Shown: positions 42,400 to 50,733 of the stretch, in pieces | Layout: each line of letters begins with the position of its first letter | Numbering within the stretch: position 1 is the stretch's first letter | Assembly: GCF_006874585.1 (NCBI RefSeq) | Contig: NZ_CP029761.1 | Coordinates: 2,863,001-2,927,000 of the forward strand | DNA from: Sphingomonas sp. IC081 | GTDB lineage: Bacteria; Pseudomonadota; Alphaproteobacteria; Sphingomonadales; Sphingomonadaceae | Length of the DNA stretch: 64,000 bases | Direction of reading: 5' to 3' | Position numbers and translations under genes: made by a program | Notes under the pieces: model-generated | Database searches by the model: none | The model's input: the letters and a program-made list of their open reading frames with translations, nothing else | Told to the model about the DNA's origin: nothing

Positions 42400-43299
42400 A
42401 TGCCGAATACCCTACCGCGTCGCTCCGGCGGTCTTGCGCAGGCGCTGGGCGCCTACTTCGTCTGGTGCCTGTTCCCGCTCTATTTCGCGGCGCTGCACGA
42501 GGTTTCGGCCTTCGAGGTGGTGGCCTGGCGCATCCTGTTCACGCTCCCGTTCTGCCTGCTGACGATCGCGGTGCTGAAACAGGGTACGGAACTGCGCGCG
42601 GCACTGACCACCCCGCGCATCCTCGGCGCGCTGGCACTGAGCGGCCTGCTGATCGGCATCAACTGGTCGATCTACGTGATCGCGGTTGCCAGCGGTCACA
42701 TTCTGGCAGCCAGCCTCGGCTACTACATCAATCCGCTGGTCAACGTGCTGGCCGCCACCATCTTCCTGCGCGAGAAGCTGTCGCGCCTGCAGTGGCTGGC
42801 GATGGCGCTGGCGGCGATCGGCGTCGCGATGCTGGCGAAGGGGGCGGTCGACACCTTGTGGATCAGCCTGAGCCTGGCGCTCAGCTTCGCGGGCTACGGC
42901 CTCACCCGCAAGCTGGCCCCCGTCACGGCCCTGCCCGGCCTGACCGTGGAGACGCTGGTCCTGCTGATCCCGGCCATCGGCGTGCTCGCCTGGCAGGTGG
43001 CAAGCGGGGCGGGCCTTGCGATGGGCTCATCGCTGCGTATCGATCTGCTGCTGGCCTGCGCCGGCCCGATCACCGGCGTCCCGCTGCTGCTGTTCGCCTC
43101 GGCCGCGCGCAAGCTGGACTTCTCGCTGCTGGGCTTCATCCAGTTCATCACGCCCACCGGTGTGTTCCTGATGGGCCTGATCGCGTTCCACGAGCCATTC
43201 CAGTCCTCGCAGTTGCTGTGCTTCCTGTTCATCTGGACCGCCATCGCGATCTTCTGCTGGGACTTGCTGCGCCGCCGCCGGACTGCGGCGACGGCCTGA
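42400..43299 (+). CDS. rarD: RarD family EamA/DMT transporter
   Basis: A 299-residue inner-membrane protein with ten predicted membrane segments in two EamA halves. RarD-type features are GAYFVWCLFPLYF at the start, VVAWRILFTLPFC, INWSIYVIAVASGHILAASLGYYINPL and LGFIQFITPTGVFLMG. The transported compound is not established (chloramphenicol sensitivity in the original description). Convergent with the HPP gene, four bases apart. Confidence 0.93.
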   Translation: MPNTLPRRSGGLAQALGAYFVWCLFPLYFAALHEVSAFEVVAWRILFTLPFCLLTIAVLKQGTELRAALTTPRILGALALSGLLIGINWSIYVIAVASGHILAASLGYYINPLVNVLAATIFLREKLSRLQWLAMALAAIGVAMLAKGAVDTLWISLSLALSFAGYGLTRKLAPVTALPGLTVETLVLLIPAIGVLAWQVASGAGLAMGSSLRIDLLLACAGPITGVPLLLFASAARKLDFSLLGFIQFITPTGVFLMGLIAFHEPFQSSQLLCFLFIWTAIAIFCWDLLRRRRTAATA

Positions 43300-43303
43300 C
43301 CGG

Positions 43304-43972
43304 TCACGCCGAGGCCCGGCCTCGCTTCAGCAATTCCTGCACAAATGCGTCGAGATCCTCGGCCTCGACATCGAGCGTTTCCTCCCACTCGGCCAGCAAT
43401 ATGTCGATATCCTCGCGCCTGTAGGGCTCGCCGGGCTGGTGCGTGACCGGCGGCGCGCGGTGCGGCCAGGGATGGTCGGTGGCGTTGTTGTAGATCCAGC
43501 CGATCACGCAAAGCGTCACCACGTTGACCGCGATCGGCAGCAGATGCGCCCAGCCCCAGGCCGGTGTCCCCGTCGCGCCGAGCGCGCAGAGCAGCGCGCA
43601 GGCACCGCCCGGCGGATGCAAACTGCGGGTCAGCGTCATCACCGCGATGGCGCCGGCAACGGCCAGGCTACCCGCCAGCCACGGATCGCCGAGGAGATGC
43701 CCCAAGACCAGTCCGACCAAGGCCGAGATCAGGTTTCCGCCCAATACCGGCCAGGGCTGCGCCAGCGGACTGGCCGGCACCGCAAAGACCAGCACCGCGG
43801 AGGCGCCCAGCGGCGCGACGAGGAACGGCAGCGCCGGATCGTAGCCACTTTGCAGCAGCCGCGTCAGCGCCCCGGCGGCGGCGATGCCGAAAAGGGCCCC
43901 CAAGGCGCCGCGGTAAGGGCCGAGCCTGCGTTTGCCGCCCGTGGGGCTGGTGATGATGCTGCCTTGCGCCAT
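43304..43972 (-). CDS. HPP family membrane protein
   Basis: 222 residues with four membrane segments and the family signature SLHPPGGACALL. N-terminal APLGASAVLVFAVPASPLAQPW is also typical. A cytoplasmic C-terminal tail of about 65 residues is acidic (ILLAEWEETLDVEAEDLDAF). HPP proteins have been linked to nitrite transport in chloroplasts and cyanobacteria; the bacterial role is uncertain. The ATG at 43972 has AAGGA upstream at 11 bases. Confidence 0.88.
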   Translation of the reverse strand: MAQGSIITSPTGGKRRLGPYRGALGALFGIAAAGALTRLLQSGYDPALPFLVAPLGASAVLVFAVPASPLAQPWPVLGGNLISALVGLVLGHLLGDPWLAGSLAVAGAIAVMTLTRSLHPPGGACALLCALGATGTPAWGWAHLLPIAVNVVTLCVIGWIYNNATDHPWPHRAPPVTHQPGEPYRREDIDILLAEWEETLDVEAEDLDAFVQELLKRGRASA

Positions 43973-44165
43973 GGCCCGCGTGATCCTTGTCCTGCCCCAT
44001 GCAAGAGGCCGCAAGCGGCGCCTATGGTCCAATCCCGCTCGCCTGACCAGGGAAGAGATCGTTTCACGGTGACAACCGGGACTGTGCAACTGCCGCAAAT
44101 CCGCCACGATCAGATGGTTGCATGCTGCATCCCGACCGGGACCCGCCTGCAGGAGTGCGTGCCCC

Positions 44166-44510
44166 ATGCCCCCCGCCGATCAACCCGCCGTGCCGCCGCC
44201 CATGGCCGCCGAACAATCGCTTGATTCCTTCGACCTTGCCAGGCTGCGCGGAGAAGAGAGCACCTCGCTGATCGTCGTTCCGCGCCGATGCCCGGTAGGC
44301 AAGCCGGGGGAAATCGTTGTCTGCGCCCCGGATCCCGAGGCCGACCGGCTTCGGCCACTGCCCGACACTTATGTCGTGACCGAGGGCCTTGGCCGCGCGG
44401 AACGGCAGATCGCGCCGGGAACCACCGCCGGTGTCGACATGAGTTCGGTCGCGATGCCCGGCGGGGTCGTCAGCAACCGGGTCATGTTCAACCTCAAGAT
44501 GGGCTTCTGA
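44166..44510 (+). CDS. Small conserved sphingomonad protein of unknown function
   Basis: 114 residues, no fold recognised. It carries RRCPVGKPGEIVVCAPDPEADRLRPLP, a pattern (a cysteine, then DEIVVC followed by acidic and Arg residues) that I associate with many small uncharacterised sphingomonad proteins. The C-terminus ends VSNRVMFNLKMGF. No convincing signal peptide from this start, though upstream extension in frame begins at 44118. A strong hairpin follows the stop. Confidence 0.65.
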   Translation: MPPADQPAVPPPMAAEQSLDSFDLARLRGEESTSLIVVPRRCPVGKPGEIVVCAPDPEADRLRPLPDTYVVTEGLGRAERQIAPGTTAGVDMSSVAMPGGVVSNRVMFNLKMGF

Positions 44511-44526
44511 TCCTCCCAAACGAAGA

Positions 44527-44569
44527 AGCCCGGTCCGCCCCGATCGATGACGAGGAGGCGGACCGGGCT
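44527..44569. terminator. Hairpin between two convergent genes
   Basis: A 13-bp perfect stem AGCCCGGTCCGCC/GGCGGACCGGGCT with a 17-base loop, 17 bases past the stop of the small protein. No T run. Confidence 0.6.
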
Positions 44570-44643
44570 CACGAGGCGCCCCGCGCGCGGGAGGAGGATG
44601 AGGCGCCGTCAACCTGATCGGGGGGAAATCAGGCCGATCTCAT

Positions 44644-45222
44644 TCAGGCAAAAGTGCCGGCCTTGGCGATCTCGGCCACCGGCTTGCGGCTGCTGGCCAC
44701 TTCACGCTCCTGCAGGAATTCGGGCAGGCTCGACTTGTCGCCGATCTTGCCAATGGCAAAGGCGGCCTCGAGCCGGTGATCGGCCGGGATGCCCAGCGCC
44801 GCTTCGGCTTCACCGAACTTCAGGCCGGTCATGCCATGGGTGTGGTAGCCGAGTGCCTGCGCCTGCAGTGCCGCCAGCGCCCAGGCCGCACCGGCATCGA
44901 AACTGTGGCTATGGTTGGTCGAGTTACCCTTGTCCGAACGCATCTGGCTGTCCGAGACGACAAACACGAGCGCCGAGGCATCCTTGGCCCAGCCCTGGTT
45001 GAACTCGATCAGTTGCGCGAGGAACAGGTCCCAGTTGGCATCGCCCTTCCTCGCATAGAGGAAGGTCCAGGGCTGCACGTTATAGGCCGAAGGCGCCCAG
45101 CCACCGGCTTCGAAGATCACGTCGAGGTCTTCCTGCGGGATCTCGCTGCCATCGAAGGCGCGCGGCGACCAGCGATCGACAATCAGCTTCTCGACCTTGG
45201 GGTTGGCAATGCGTCCGGTCAT
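44644..45222 (-). CDS. Nitroreductase family protein
   Basis: A 192-residue FMN-dependent oxidoreductase. The N-terminal FMN phosphate site RWSPRAFDG and the WAPSAYNVQPWTFLYA segment are typical, as is GAAWALAALQAQALGYHTHGM for the dimer face. It reduces quinones, nitro compounds or enones with NAD(P)H; the physiological substrate is unknown. Starts at the only sensible ATG, with no obvious operon partner. Confidence 0.92.
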   Translation of the reverse strand: MTGRIANPKVEKLIVDRWSPRAFDGSEIPQEDLDVIFEAGGWAPSAYNVQPWTFLYARKGDANWDLFLAQLIEFNQGWAKDASALVFVVSDSQMRSDKGNSTNHSHSFDAGAAWALAALQAQALGYHTHGMTGLKFGEAEAALGIPADHRLEAAFAIGKIGDKSSLPEFLQEREVASSRKPVAEIAKAGTFA

Positions 45223-45468
45223 ATCGGGTATCCTTGGGAGAGAGGTGGAATTCTTGGATGGAGAGATAGCCGGTGATCGACCATCGGGAAATCATGATAA
45301 TTTCGACGGAACTATTCCATTATCTGGAACAGTCATCCTGCCTTGCTTGCCGTGCTTCCCCGCCCTCGTCTTGACCGACCGCGCCCTTTGCCCGCCAAAT
45401 TTCGATTGCCTCCGATTTGCCGGAACCGGCGCCTTGCGGATCCGCAGCCGTTCCCCCACTTATCGCGC

Positions 45469-46227
45469 ATGACCGCCAGCCGCCTGTTCGACCGCGCCGT
45501 GATCCGGCTTTCCCCCCGTGCCGATTCGCAAGAAGACGTTGCCGACTTCCTTCAGGGGCTGGTGACCGCCGACGTGAAGGCGCAGCTTCCCACCTGGGCG
45601 GCGCTGCTCACCCCGCAAGGCAAGGCACTGTTCGATTTCATCGTCTGGCCCTCGGGCAATGACCTGCTGATCGACTGCGAGGCCGAACATGCCGACGCGC
45701 TGGTCAAGCGCCTGTCGATGTACCGTCTGCGCCGCGCCATCGACATCGCCCGCGACGAACGCCTCTCGGTCCACTGGCGCCCGCACCTGGGCGACGGCGC
45801 CGCTCCCGATCCGCGTCTTTCCGCGCTGGGCGAACGCTGGGTCGGCCGGATCGACGAGATGGACCCGGCCGAACACGAAGCCGGCGCGGATTCGGCCTGG
45901 CGGCTGCATAGGCTGCGCATCGGCGTGCCCGAAGGCCGCGCAGAACTGGGCGAGGGCGAGACGCTCTGGCTCGAATGCAATGCCGTCGAACTGAACGGGG
46001 TCAGCTTCACCAAGGGCTGCTACGTCGGCCAGGAAAACACCGCGCGGATGAACTGGCGCCAGAAGGTCAACCGCCGCCTGGTCGTGGTGCCGCTGGCCCG
46101 CTCGGACGAGAAGCGCCGCCGCGCCGCCTATCCCGAACTCAGCCTTGCAGTGGACCACCTGCGGGTAGAGGACATCGATGCAGCGCTTGCCCCCCATTGG
46201 CTGCCGCTCGCCACCGACGAGGAATGA
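45469..46227 (+). CDS. ygfZ: YgfZ/IBA57-like folate-binding protein
   Basis: A tetrahydrofolate-binding factor for repair or assembly of certain Fe-S enzymes. The 252-residue GcvT-like protein carries the family signature FTKGCYVGQENTARM (Lys-Gly-Cys-Tyr-x-Gly-Gln-Glu). FLQGLVTADV and AALLTPQGKALFDF are the other conserved blocks. The ATG at 45469 begins the conserved region; no strong ribosome site is seen and a longer frame opens at 45343. Confidence 0.9.
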   Translation: MTASRLFDRAVIRLSPRADSQEDVADFLQGLVTADVKAQLPTWAALLTPQGKALFDFIVWPSGNDLLIDCEAEHADALVKRLSMYRLRRAIDIARDERLSVHWRPHLGDGAAPDPRLSALGERWVGRIDEMDPAEHEAGADSAWRLHRLRIGVPEGRAELGEGETLWLECNAVELNGVSFTKGCYVGQENTARMNWRQKVNRRLVVVPLARSDEKRRRAAYPELSLAVDHLRVEDIDAALAPHWLPLATDEE

Positions 46228-46236
46228 GCCCCGCGT

Positions 46237-46866
46237 TCAGTTGAGCAAACGCGCGCCCGGCATGCCCGCGGCGAGCCCCGTCCGCCGCGAGGCGACCAGT
46301 CGCAGGCTGGCGTTGCCGCCCAGTTCGGCCACGAAGATCCGCGCCAGCATCGGCGAACCCTGCACCGGGCTGAACCGTTCCCGCACCTCGCCGCTGTCAC
46401 AAAAGCCGGTAGCCTCCAGCACGCTGCGGGCAGCCGGAATGGCGCCGCTGCCTGCAGAGCCTGGCCCGTCGACCTCGAAATAGCTGGCCATGACCCGCCG
46501 GTGCCCCAAGGCCCGTGCCTGATCGAGCAGTGCGCGCACCGCTTCGCGCGCGTAACCCTGGCCCCGGTAGGGCGGCGCGATCCAGTATCCCATCTCCACT
46601 TCGCCATCGAACCGGCCAAGGCCGATCCCGCCGACCAGCTTCGCCCCGTCCGGCGCGCGCAAGTAGACAAAGAAGTGCGGCAGCCGCGGATCCCGGGCAC
46701 GCATCAGGTAATCGCGGATCGCCTTGGCCGTACGCGGCAGGGTCGCGTCGCCGATTCGGCTATCCGCCGTCTCCCGCGAGATCGCTTCCGAAATCGCAGT
46801 GACAAGTTCATCTAGATCCTCAGGCCAGCCCGGCCTCAGGAAAAGCCTCTCCGTGCGGACGAACAT
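46237..46866 (-). CDS. GNAT family N-acetyltransferase (first of two tandem paralogues)
   Basis: A 209-residue acetyltransferase of the RimJ/RimL-like group. The N-terminus is MFVRTERLFLRPGWPEDLDEL and the acetyl-CoA loop YRGQGYAREAVRALL. It shares its start with the next gene (MF[VI]R[TS]ERLFLRPGWPED), so the two arose by duplication. Differences: this copy has an insertion EVDGPGSAGSG before the last strand. The acceptor (protein N-terminus, drug or metabolite) is unknown. Confidence 0.9.
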   Translation of the reverse strand: MFVRTERLFLRPGWPEDLDELVTAISEAISRETADSRIGDATLPRTAKAIRDYLMRARDPRLPHFFVYLRAPDGAKLVGGIGLGRFDGEVEMGYWIAPPYRGQGYAREAVRALLDQARALGHRRVMASYFEVDGPGSAGSGAIPAARSVLEATGFCDSGEVRERFSPVQGSPMLARIFVAELGGNASLRLVASRRTGLAAGMPGARLLN

Positions 46867-47113
46867 GACACGGTTCTCCGTATTTCTGGTCTCGCGGATG
46901 CCATCATGCATGAGCGGACGGGTCCATGCACGCACTTTGCGCCGTTCCGGCCAGGACGTGCCACGGAATCGACACCGGCGAAGTTGGGGAGCACGGATTA
47001 AGATTCGGCTCCGGAGGATCTCCGGGCTGTTCCCATTAGTGCCCCAAACGAAGGGGACCTGCCCGGGATGTCCCGGGCAAGGCCCTGTCAGGAAAACGGA
47101 ATGTCCTGAAGAT

Positions 47114-47731
47114 TCAGGCTGCGCGCCGGCGCGCGCTCATGCCCGGCAGCGACATTCGCGAAGCCGAAATGCCGGCCTTGCCGTCACCGTCCCCATTGCC
47201 ACCGTCGTCACAGTCGCAGGGCTCACCGAACTCCAGCGCATATTCGCGCGCGGGGAAGGCCATGCCGCGCCCCGCGCTGAACCGTTCGACGATTCGTCCG
47301 GTGCGCTCGAAACCGGCCTTTTCGAGCACGCGGCCCGAACCCGGGTTGTCGACGAAGTGGCTGGCGACGATGCGGCGATGACCGATCGAGCGGGCCAGCA
47401 CAAGCACCGCGCCTACCGCCTCGCTGGCAAAGCCCTGCCCCCACTGGTCGCGTGCGATCCAGTAACCGAGGCTGACCTCACCCTCGATTTCGGCGAGACC
47501 AACGCAGCCGAGCAGCCGCGCGCCCTCGGCACCGGGCTGGGTAATCAGGAAACGCGGCAGCAGGCGGTCCTGCGGTGCCTCAAGGAAACGGCGCGCATCG
47601 TCAGCGGTATAAGGCCAGGGTGCGCGGGCAAGGTTGCGCACGACGGACTTGTCGGCGATCAATGCCAGAAGCTCGGCGCTGTCCTCGGGCCAGCCAGGCC
47701 GCAGGAACAGGCGTTCGCTGCGAATGAACAT
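47114..47731 (-). CDS. GNAT family N-acetyltransferase (second tandem paralogue)
   Basis: 205 residues, RimJ/RimL-like. The acetyl-CoA loop is QWGQGFASEAVGAVLV and the conserved VDNPGSGRVLEKAGF follows. The last 30 residues form an Asp/Gly-rich tail (DCDDGGNGDGDG) with no counterpart in the paralogue. The two genes lie in the same direction with a 247-bp gap that holds a GCCCGGG hairpin at about 47056-47075. Function unknown beyond the family. Confidence 0.9.
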   Translation of the reverse strand: MFIRSERLFLRPGWPEDSAELLALIADKSVVRNLARAPWPYTADDARRFLEAPQDRLLPRFLITQPGAEGARLLGCVGLAEIEGEVSLGYWIARDQWGQGFASEAVGAVLVLARSIGHRRIVASHFVDNPGSGRVLEKAGFERTGRIVERFSAGRGMAFPAREYALEFGEPCDCDDGGNGDGDGKAGISASRMSLPGMSARRRAA

Positions 47732-47892
47732 AACGTATCTCCACTCATCAGCCCCGCATCCTTCATAGACAGGACGCGTGACATTGCGATTACGCGGACG
47801 GCCAATTGGCGGAAATCAGGCACATTTTGCGGAAAAATGGGCGAGATTCGAGCCGGCTCGAACGCGGACTGTGCGAGAGGGAGACACGAAAA

Positions 47893-47920
47893 GAGGGAGA
47901 CGGGCTGGCCCCTCTCCCTC
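47893..47920 (-). terminator. Terminator after rpmA
   Basis: On the minus strand, GAGGGAGA and TCTCCCTC around a 12-base loop, followed by TTTT. It lies 67 bases past the rpmA stop. A second palindrome, GGACCATCCC/GGGATGGCC at about 47950-47973, lies between. Confidence 0.7.
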
Positions 47921-47986
47921 GTTCAGCCGATCCGAGCGGATCGGCGGGACCATCCCGTCGGGATGGCCCTTTTATCGACCATCCGA

Positions 47987-48256
47987 TTATTCGGCGGCTT
48001 CAGCCATCACGTCTACCGAGACGTACTTGCGGCCGAGTTTGCCGTCGTGGAAGCGCACGCGACCTTCGGCGGTGGCGAACAGGGTGTGATCCTTGCCCAT
48101 GCCGACGTTCACGCCCGGGTACACGCGGGTGCCGCGCTGACGAATGATGATGTTGCCGCCGATCACTTCCTGACCGCCGAACTTCTTCACGCCAAGACGG
48201 CGGCCTGCAGAGTCGCGACCGTTACGCGACGAACCGCCAGCTTTCTTATGTGCCAT
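47987..48256 (-). CDS. rpmA: 50S ribosomal protein L27
   Basis: 89 residues, full length. [22 protein letters not shown] is the invariant N-terminus that reaches the peptidyl transferase centre, and there is no cleavable leader like that of Firmicutes. [13 protein letters not shown] follows. 24 bases downstream of rplU, the standard pair. Confidence 0.98.
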   Translation of the reverse strand: MAHKKAGGSSRNGRDSAGRRLGVKKFGGQEVIGGNIIIRQRGTRVYPGVNVGMGKDHTLFATAEGRVRFHDGKLGRKYVSVDVMAEAAE

Positions 48257-48280
48257 TGTTCAGTCCTTCCGATCTTTGGC

Positions 48281-48577
48281 TCAGGCGACCGACACGATGC
48301 GCAGCAGCGTGAGCTGCTGGCGGTGGCCGTTCTTGCGACGATAGTTGTGGCGGCGGCGCTTCTTGAACACCACGACCTTTTCGCTCTTGGCCTGGGCGAT
48401 GATTTCGGCCGAAACCGAAACCTTCGCGGCGTCGAGGACTTCGCCGTCGTTGCCGGCGAGCAGAACGTCGCCCAGCGTGATGGTCTCACCGGCTTCACCA
48501 GCCAGCTTTTCAACCGCGATCTTGTCTCCGGCGGCAACCCGGTACTGCTTGCCGCCCGTGCGCACAACTGCGAACAT
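48281..48577 (-). CDS. rplU: 50S ribosomal protein L21
   Basis: 98 residues, beginning [18 protein letters not shown], with the basic C-terminal [16 protein letters not shown] that binds 23S rRNA. First gene of the rplU-rpmA operon, with a leader of about 135 nt. Confidence 0.98.
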   Translation of the reverse strand: MFAVVRTGGKQYRVAAGDKIAVEKLAGEAGETITLGDVLLAGNDGEVLDAAKVSVSAEIIAQAKSEKVVVFKKRRRHNYRRKNGHRQQLTLLRIVSVA

Positions 48578-48720
48578 GGTGCCCTTACCTAATCTCTATG
48601 TGTGCCCGTGATGGGCCGAAACAAACTTGCCCCGGCCGCTCAGGTCCGACGAGGAACCGTGGAGCCTTGCGGGCGACGCGCCGAGCCCCGTTCATGAACG
48701 AGGTCCCGGAAAGAGTGGTG

Positions 48721-48749
48721 CCGTTAGGGCAACCGCCGATTCGTGTCAA
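48721..48749 (-). promoter_or_regulatory. Promoter of rplU-rpmA
   Basis: On the minus strand TTGACA and TAACGG are 17 bases apart, a near-ideal -35 and spacing, about 145 bases before the rplU start. The 318-bp gap 48578-48895 holds this promoter, a GC-rich leader, and a short direct repeat (ATACGACTCT twice at 48779-48799). Confidence 0.65.
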
Positions 48750-48895
48750 CCGAGGACTTGGCCGGGAAAGCCCGGAAATACGACTCTAATACGACTCTCG
48801 CGCCGCCGGGGATCGCACGGTGCGCCGACCACCGCCGACAGCCATCCCGCGCAATTGCCACTCGCGATTGTCCCTGCGCGTGCTATGGCACATTC

Positions 48896-49414
48896 ATGAT
48901 CCGCGCAAAAGCCCGCTTGCTGCCGCTCTTCCTTGGCGCAGGCCTCGCCGCCTGCTCCTCCGCCGGCCACTATCCCTCGCTCGCCGTCCGGCCGGTCGAA
49001 CGGGCCACGCCCGTCACTCCCGATGCCGATGCGCCTCCCGCCCCGCTGCCGCCCGCCAGCGCCGACCTCACGACGCGAATCGATGGCCTGCTGGCCGCCG
49101 CCCGCCAGGCCGACGGCCAGTTCGCCGCACGGCGCGCGGCCGCCGAGCGGGCGGTGTCCGCCGCCGGTTCGGCCCGCAGCGGCGATGCCTGGCTGACCGC
49201 GCAGGCTGCGGTCTCCGCCTTGCAGGCAAGCCGCGATCCGGCGATCGCCGCGCTCGGTGAACTCGACACGATGTATGCCGATGCCCGCGATGCCGCCCCG
49301 GTCGAGGAATCGCCCAGCGCCAGAAGCATTGGCGCCGCCCGCGAACAGGTGCAGTCGCTGGTTGCGGCGCAGGATGACGCGATCGCCCGGCTCGATGGCC
49401 GTCTCGGCAGCTAG
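48896..49414 (+). CDS. Predicted lipoprotein of unknown function
   Basis: 172 residues. The lipoprotein signal MIRAKARLLPLFLGAGLAACSS has lipobox GLAAC. YPSLAVRPVE and a Pro-rich linker come next, then a long Ala-rich helical region (about 60-172) with probable coiled-coil character. This type is common in sphingomonads; no function is known. The start at 48896 puts the signal at the very N-terminus; the longer frame from 48743 is rejected. Confidence 0.78.
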   Translation: MIRAKARLLPLFLGAGLAACSSAGHYPSLAVRPVERATPVTPDADAPPAPLPPASADLTTRIDGLLAAARQADGQFAARRAAAERAVSAAGSARSGDAWLTAQAAVSALQASRDPAIAALGELDTMYADARDAAPVEESPSARSIGAAREQVQSLVAAQDDAIARLDGRLGS

Positions 49415-49433
49415 GCCGTAAACTCATAAACAC

Positions 49434-49469
49434 AAAAAAAGACCCCTCCCCCGTGATGGGGGAGGGGTC
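49434..49469 (-). terminator. Strong terminator at the end of the moa transcript
   Basis: A 12-bp perfect stem (GACCCCTCCCCC/GGGGGAGGGGTC, loop GTGAT) flanked by A7, which is T7 on the minus strand. It ends minus-strand transcription coming from 49628 and beyond, and may also stop the lipoprotein transcript from the other side. Confidence 0.85.
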
Positions 49470-49627
49470 ATCCAAGCGCGATCGGTTCGCAGCTCCTAGA
49501 AGCCCCCCGGCCGGGGCCACGAGCCGATCAGGCGACGATCAGGGCAGACGGCCTGCCCTCATCCCAGGATCAGCACAGGAAAGAAGAGGACCGCAGATGG
49601 TCGTCCCGCCTGTCGCCGCCCTTGCAC

Positions 49628-49933
49628 TCAGAGTTCCATTCCCGTCACGCCCACTGCTGCCCAGGCGGCATTGCTGCGCCGACTTGCCGCCCGCCTTGTC
49701 CAGGCAGCGACGAACCCGAGGCCCGCGACAAGCAGGCCGGCAAACGTCACCATCGGCAGGGCCAGTTCCGGACGCAGGAACAGGCCGGCCACGAGCCCGA
49801 TGAAGGCAAGATAGACGGCCGCGGCGGCGACATGGACGGGGCCAGGCGCTGCACTTGCGCGCTCGCCGACAACACGTCTCGGCGCATCGACGATGAGGTC
49901 TCGAACCTGTTGCTGACTGAGCCGCTGTGTCAT
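49628..49933 (-). CDS. Small membrane protein of unknown function
   Basis: About 101 residues (MTQRLSQQQVRDLIV at the start) with two predicted membrane segments (HVAAAAVYLAFIGLVAGLFL and LPMVTFAGLLVAGLGFVAAW) and an Arg-rich middle and end. An ATG eight codons upstream is possible. It follows moaE by 89 bases and may be on the same transcript. The region from its stop to 49470 shows nothing coding. Confidence 0.7.
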   Translation of the reverse strand: MTQRLSQQQVRDLIVDAPRRVVGERASAAPGPVHVAAAAVYLAFIGLVAGLFLRPELALPMVTFAGLLVAGLGFVAAWTRRAASRRSNAAWAAVGVTGMEL

Positions 49934-50022
49934 GGCGATGATCTCCTGCCACGGCAATGCAGCAGGAGAAGCCGGGCTTCATTGATGCGAATCAAACGCA
50001 GTCGCCATTTGCGCGCGCCGCT

Positions 50023-50469
50023 TCACCCCCAGCGGGCGATGTCCTCGAAATCCTGCTCGCGCGGCTCGATCCAGTGCCAGATACCGCCGCGCTTCTCGCG
50101 CTTCCAGAACCACGATTCGCTCTTGAGGTGATCCATCGCGAAGTCCGCGGCGGCAAAAGCATCGCGGCGATGGCGCGCGGCGGCGGCGACCAGCACGATC
50201 GGCTCGGCCGGGCCCATCTCGCCGCTGCGATGGACGATCAGCAAACCGTCAATATCCCAGCGCCCGCGCACGCGCGCCGCAAGGTCACGCATGGCCGGAA
50301 GCGTCAGCGGTTCGTAATGCCGCAGTTCGAGCGCCTCCACCCCCTCGCCCGCCCGTACCTGGCCGAGGAAACTGACGACCCCGCCGGCATGGGGCAGGCC
50401 CGCCGTGAACGCGGCCAGCAGGGCGGCGGGATCGAACGGCGCGGTCAGCAGGCGGACCTGGCTGTCCAC
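50023..50469 (-). CDS. moaE: Molybdopterin synthase catalytic subunit
   Basis: Large subunit of molybdopterin synthase (148 residues). HRRDAFAAADFAMDHLKSES and REKRGGIWHWIEP are the conserved C-terminal blocks with the catalytic Lys. The GTG at 50469 overlaps the moaD stop region, with GGGAGG upstream at five bases. With moaA and moaD it forms a compact moa cluster; moaC and the later mo genes are not in the window. Confidence 0.93.
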   Translation of the reverse strand: MDSQVRLLTAPFDPAALLAAFTAGLPHAGGVVSFLGQVRAGEGVEALELRHYEPLTLPAMRDLAARVRGRWDIDGLLIVHRSGEMGPAEPIVLVAAAARHRRDAFAAADFAMDHLKSESWFWKREKRGGIWHWIEPREQDFEDIARWG

Positions 50470-50470
50470 C

Positions 50471-50731
50471 TCAGCCTCCCGAGACCGGCGGAAGGAACGC
50501 GAGTTCGTCGCCATCGGCCAGCACCAGCGCGTGCTTGTCGCCCAGCAGCGCACCGTTCACCGCCACCCGGACTTTATCCCCAGCCACGGTATCGGCCAGT
50601 TCCGGCACGAAATGATCGCCCAGCCAGCCGAGCACGTCATACCAGTCCAGCGGCGCGCTGGCGGCCAGGTCATGGTCTGCCCCGCCTGCAAGGTCCTCGA
50701 GACGGCCGAGGAACACCAGTCTTGCCTGCAT
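50471..50731 (-). CDS. moaD: Molybdopterin synthase sulfur carrier subunit
   Basis: 86 residues with a beta-grasp fold. The C-terminus ends in GG, as needed for thiocarboxylation, preceded by DGDELAFLPPVS, the standard ending. It starts two bases after the moaA stop and is followed at once by moaE. Confidence 0.93.
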   Translation of the reverse strand: MQARLVFLGRLEDLAGGADHDLAASAPLDWYDVLGWLGDHFVPELADTVAGDKVRVAVNGALLGDKHALVLADGDELAFLPPVSGG

Positions 50732-50733
50732 TC

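Noticed and set aside
48788..48798. TAATACGACTC, like the start of the T7 phage promoter
   Set aside because: Only 11 bases match and the initiation half is absent; no phage or vector sequence is near. It is part of a short ATACGACTCT direct repeat.
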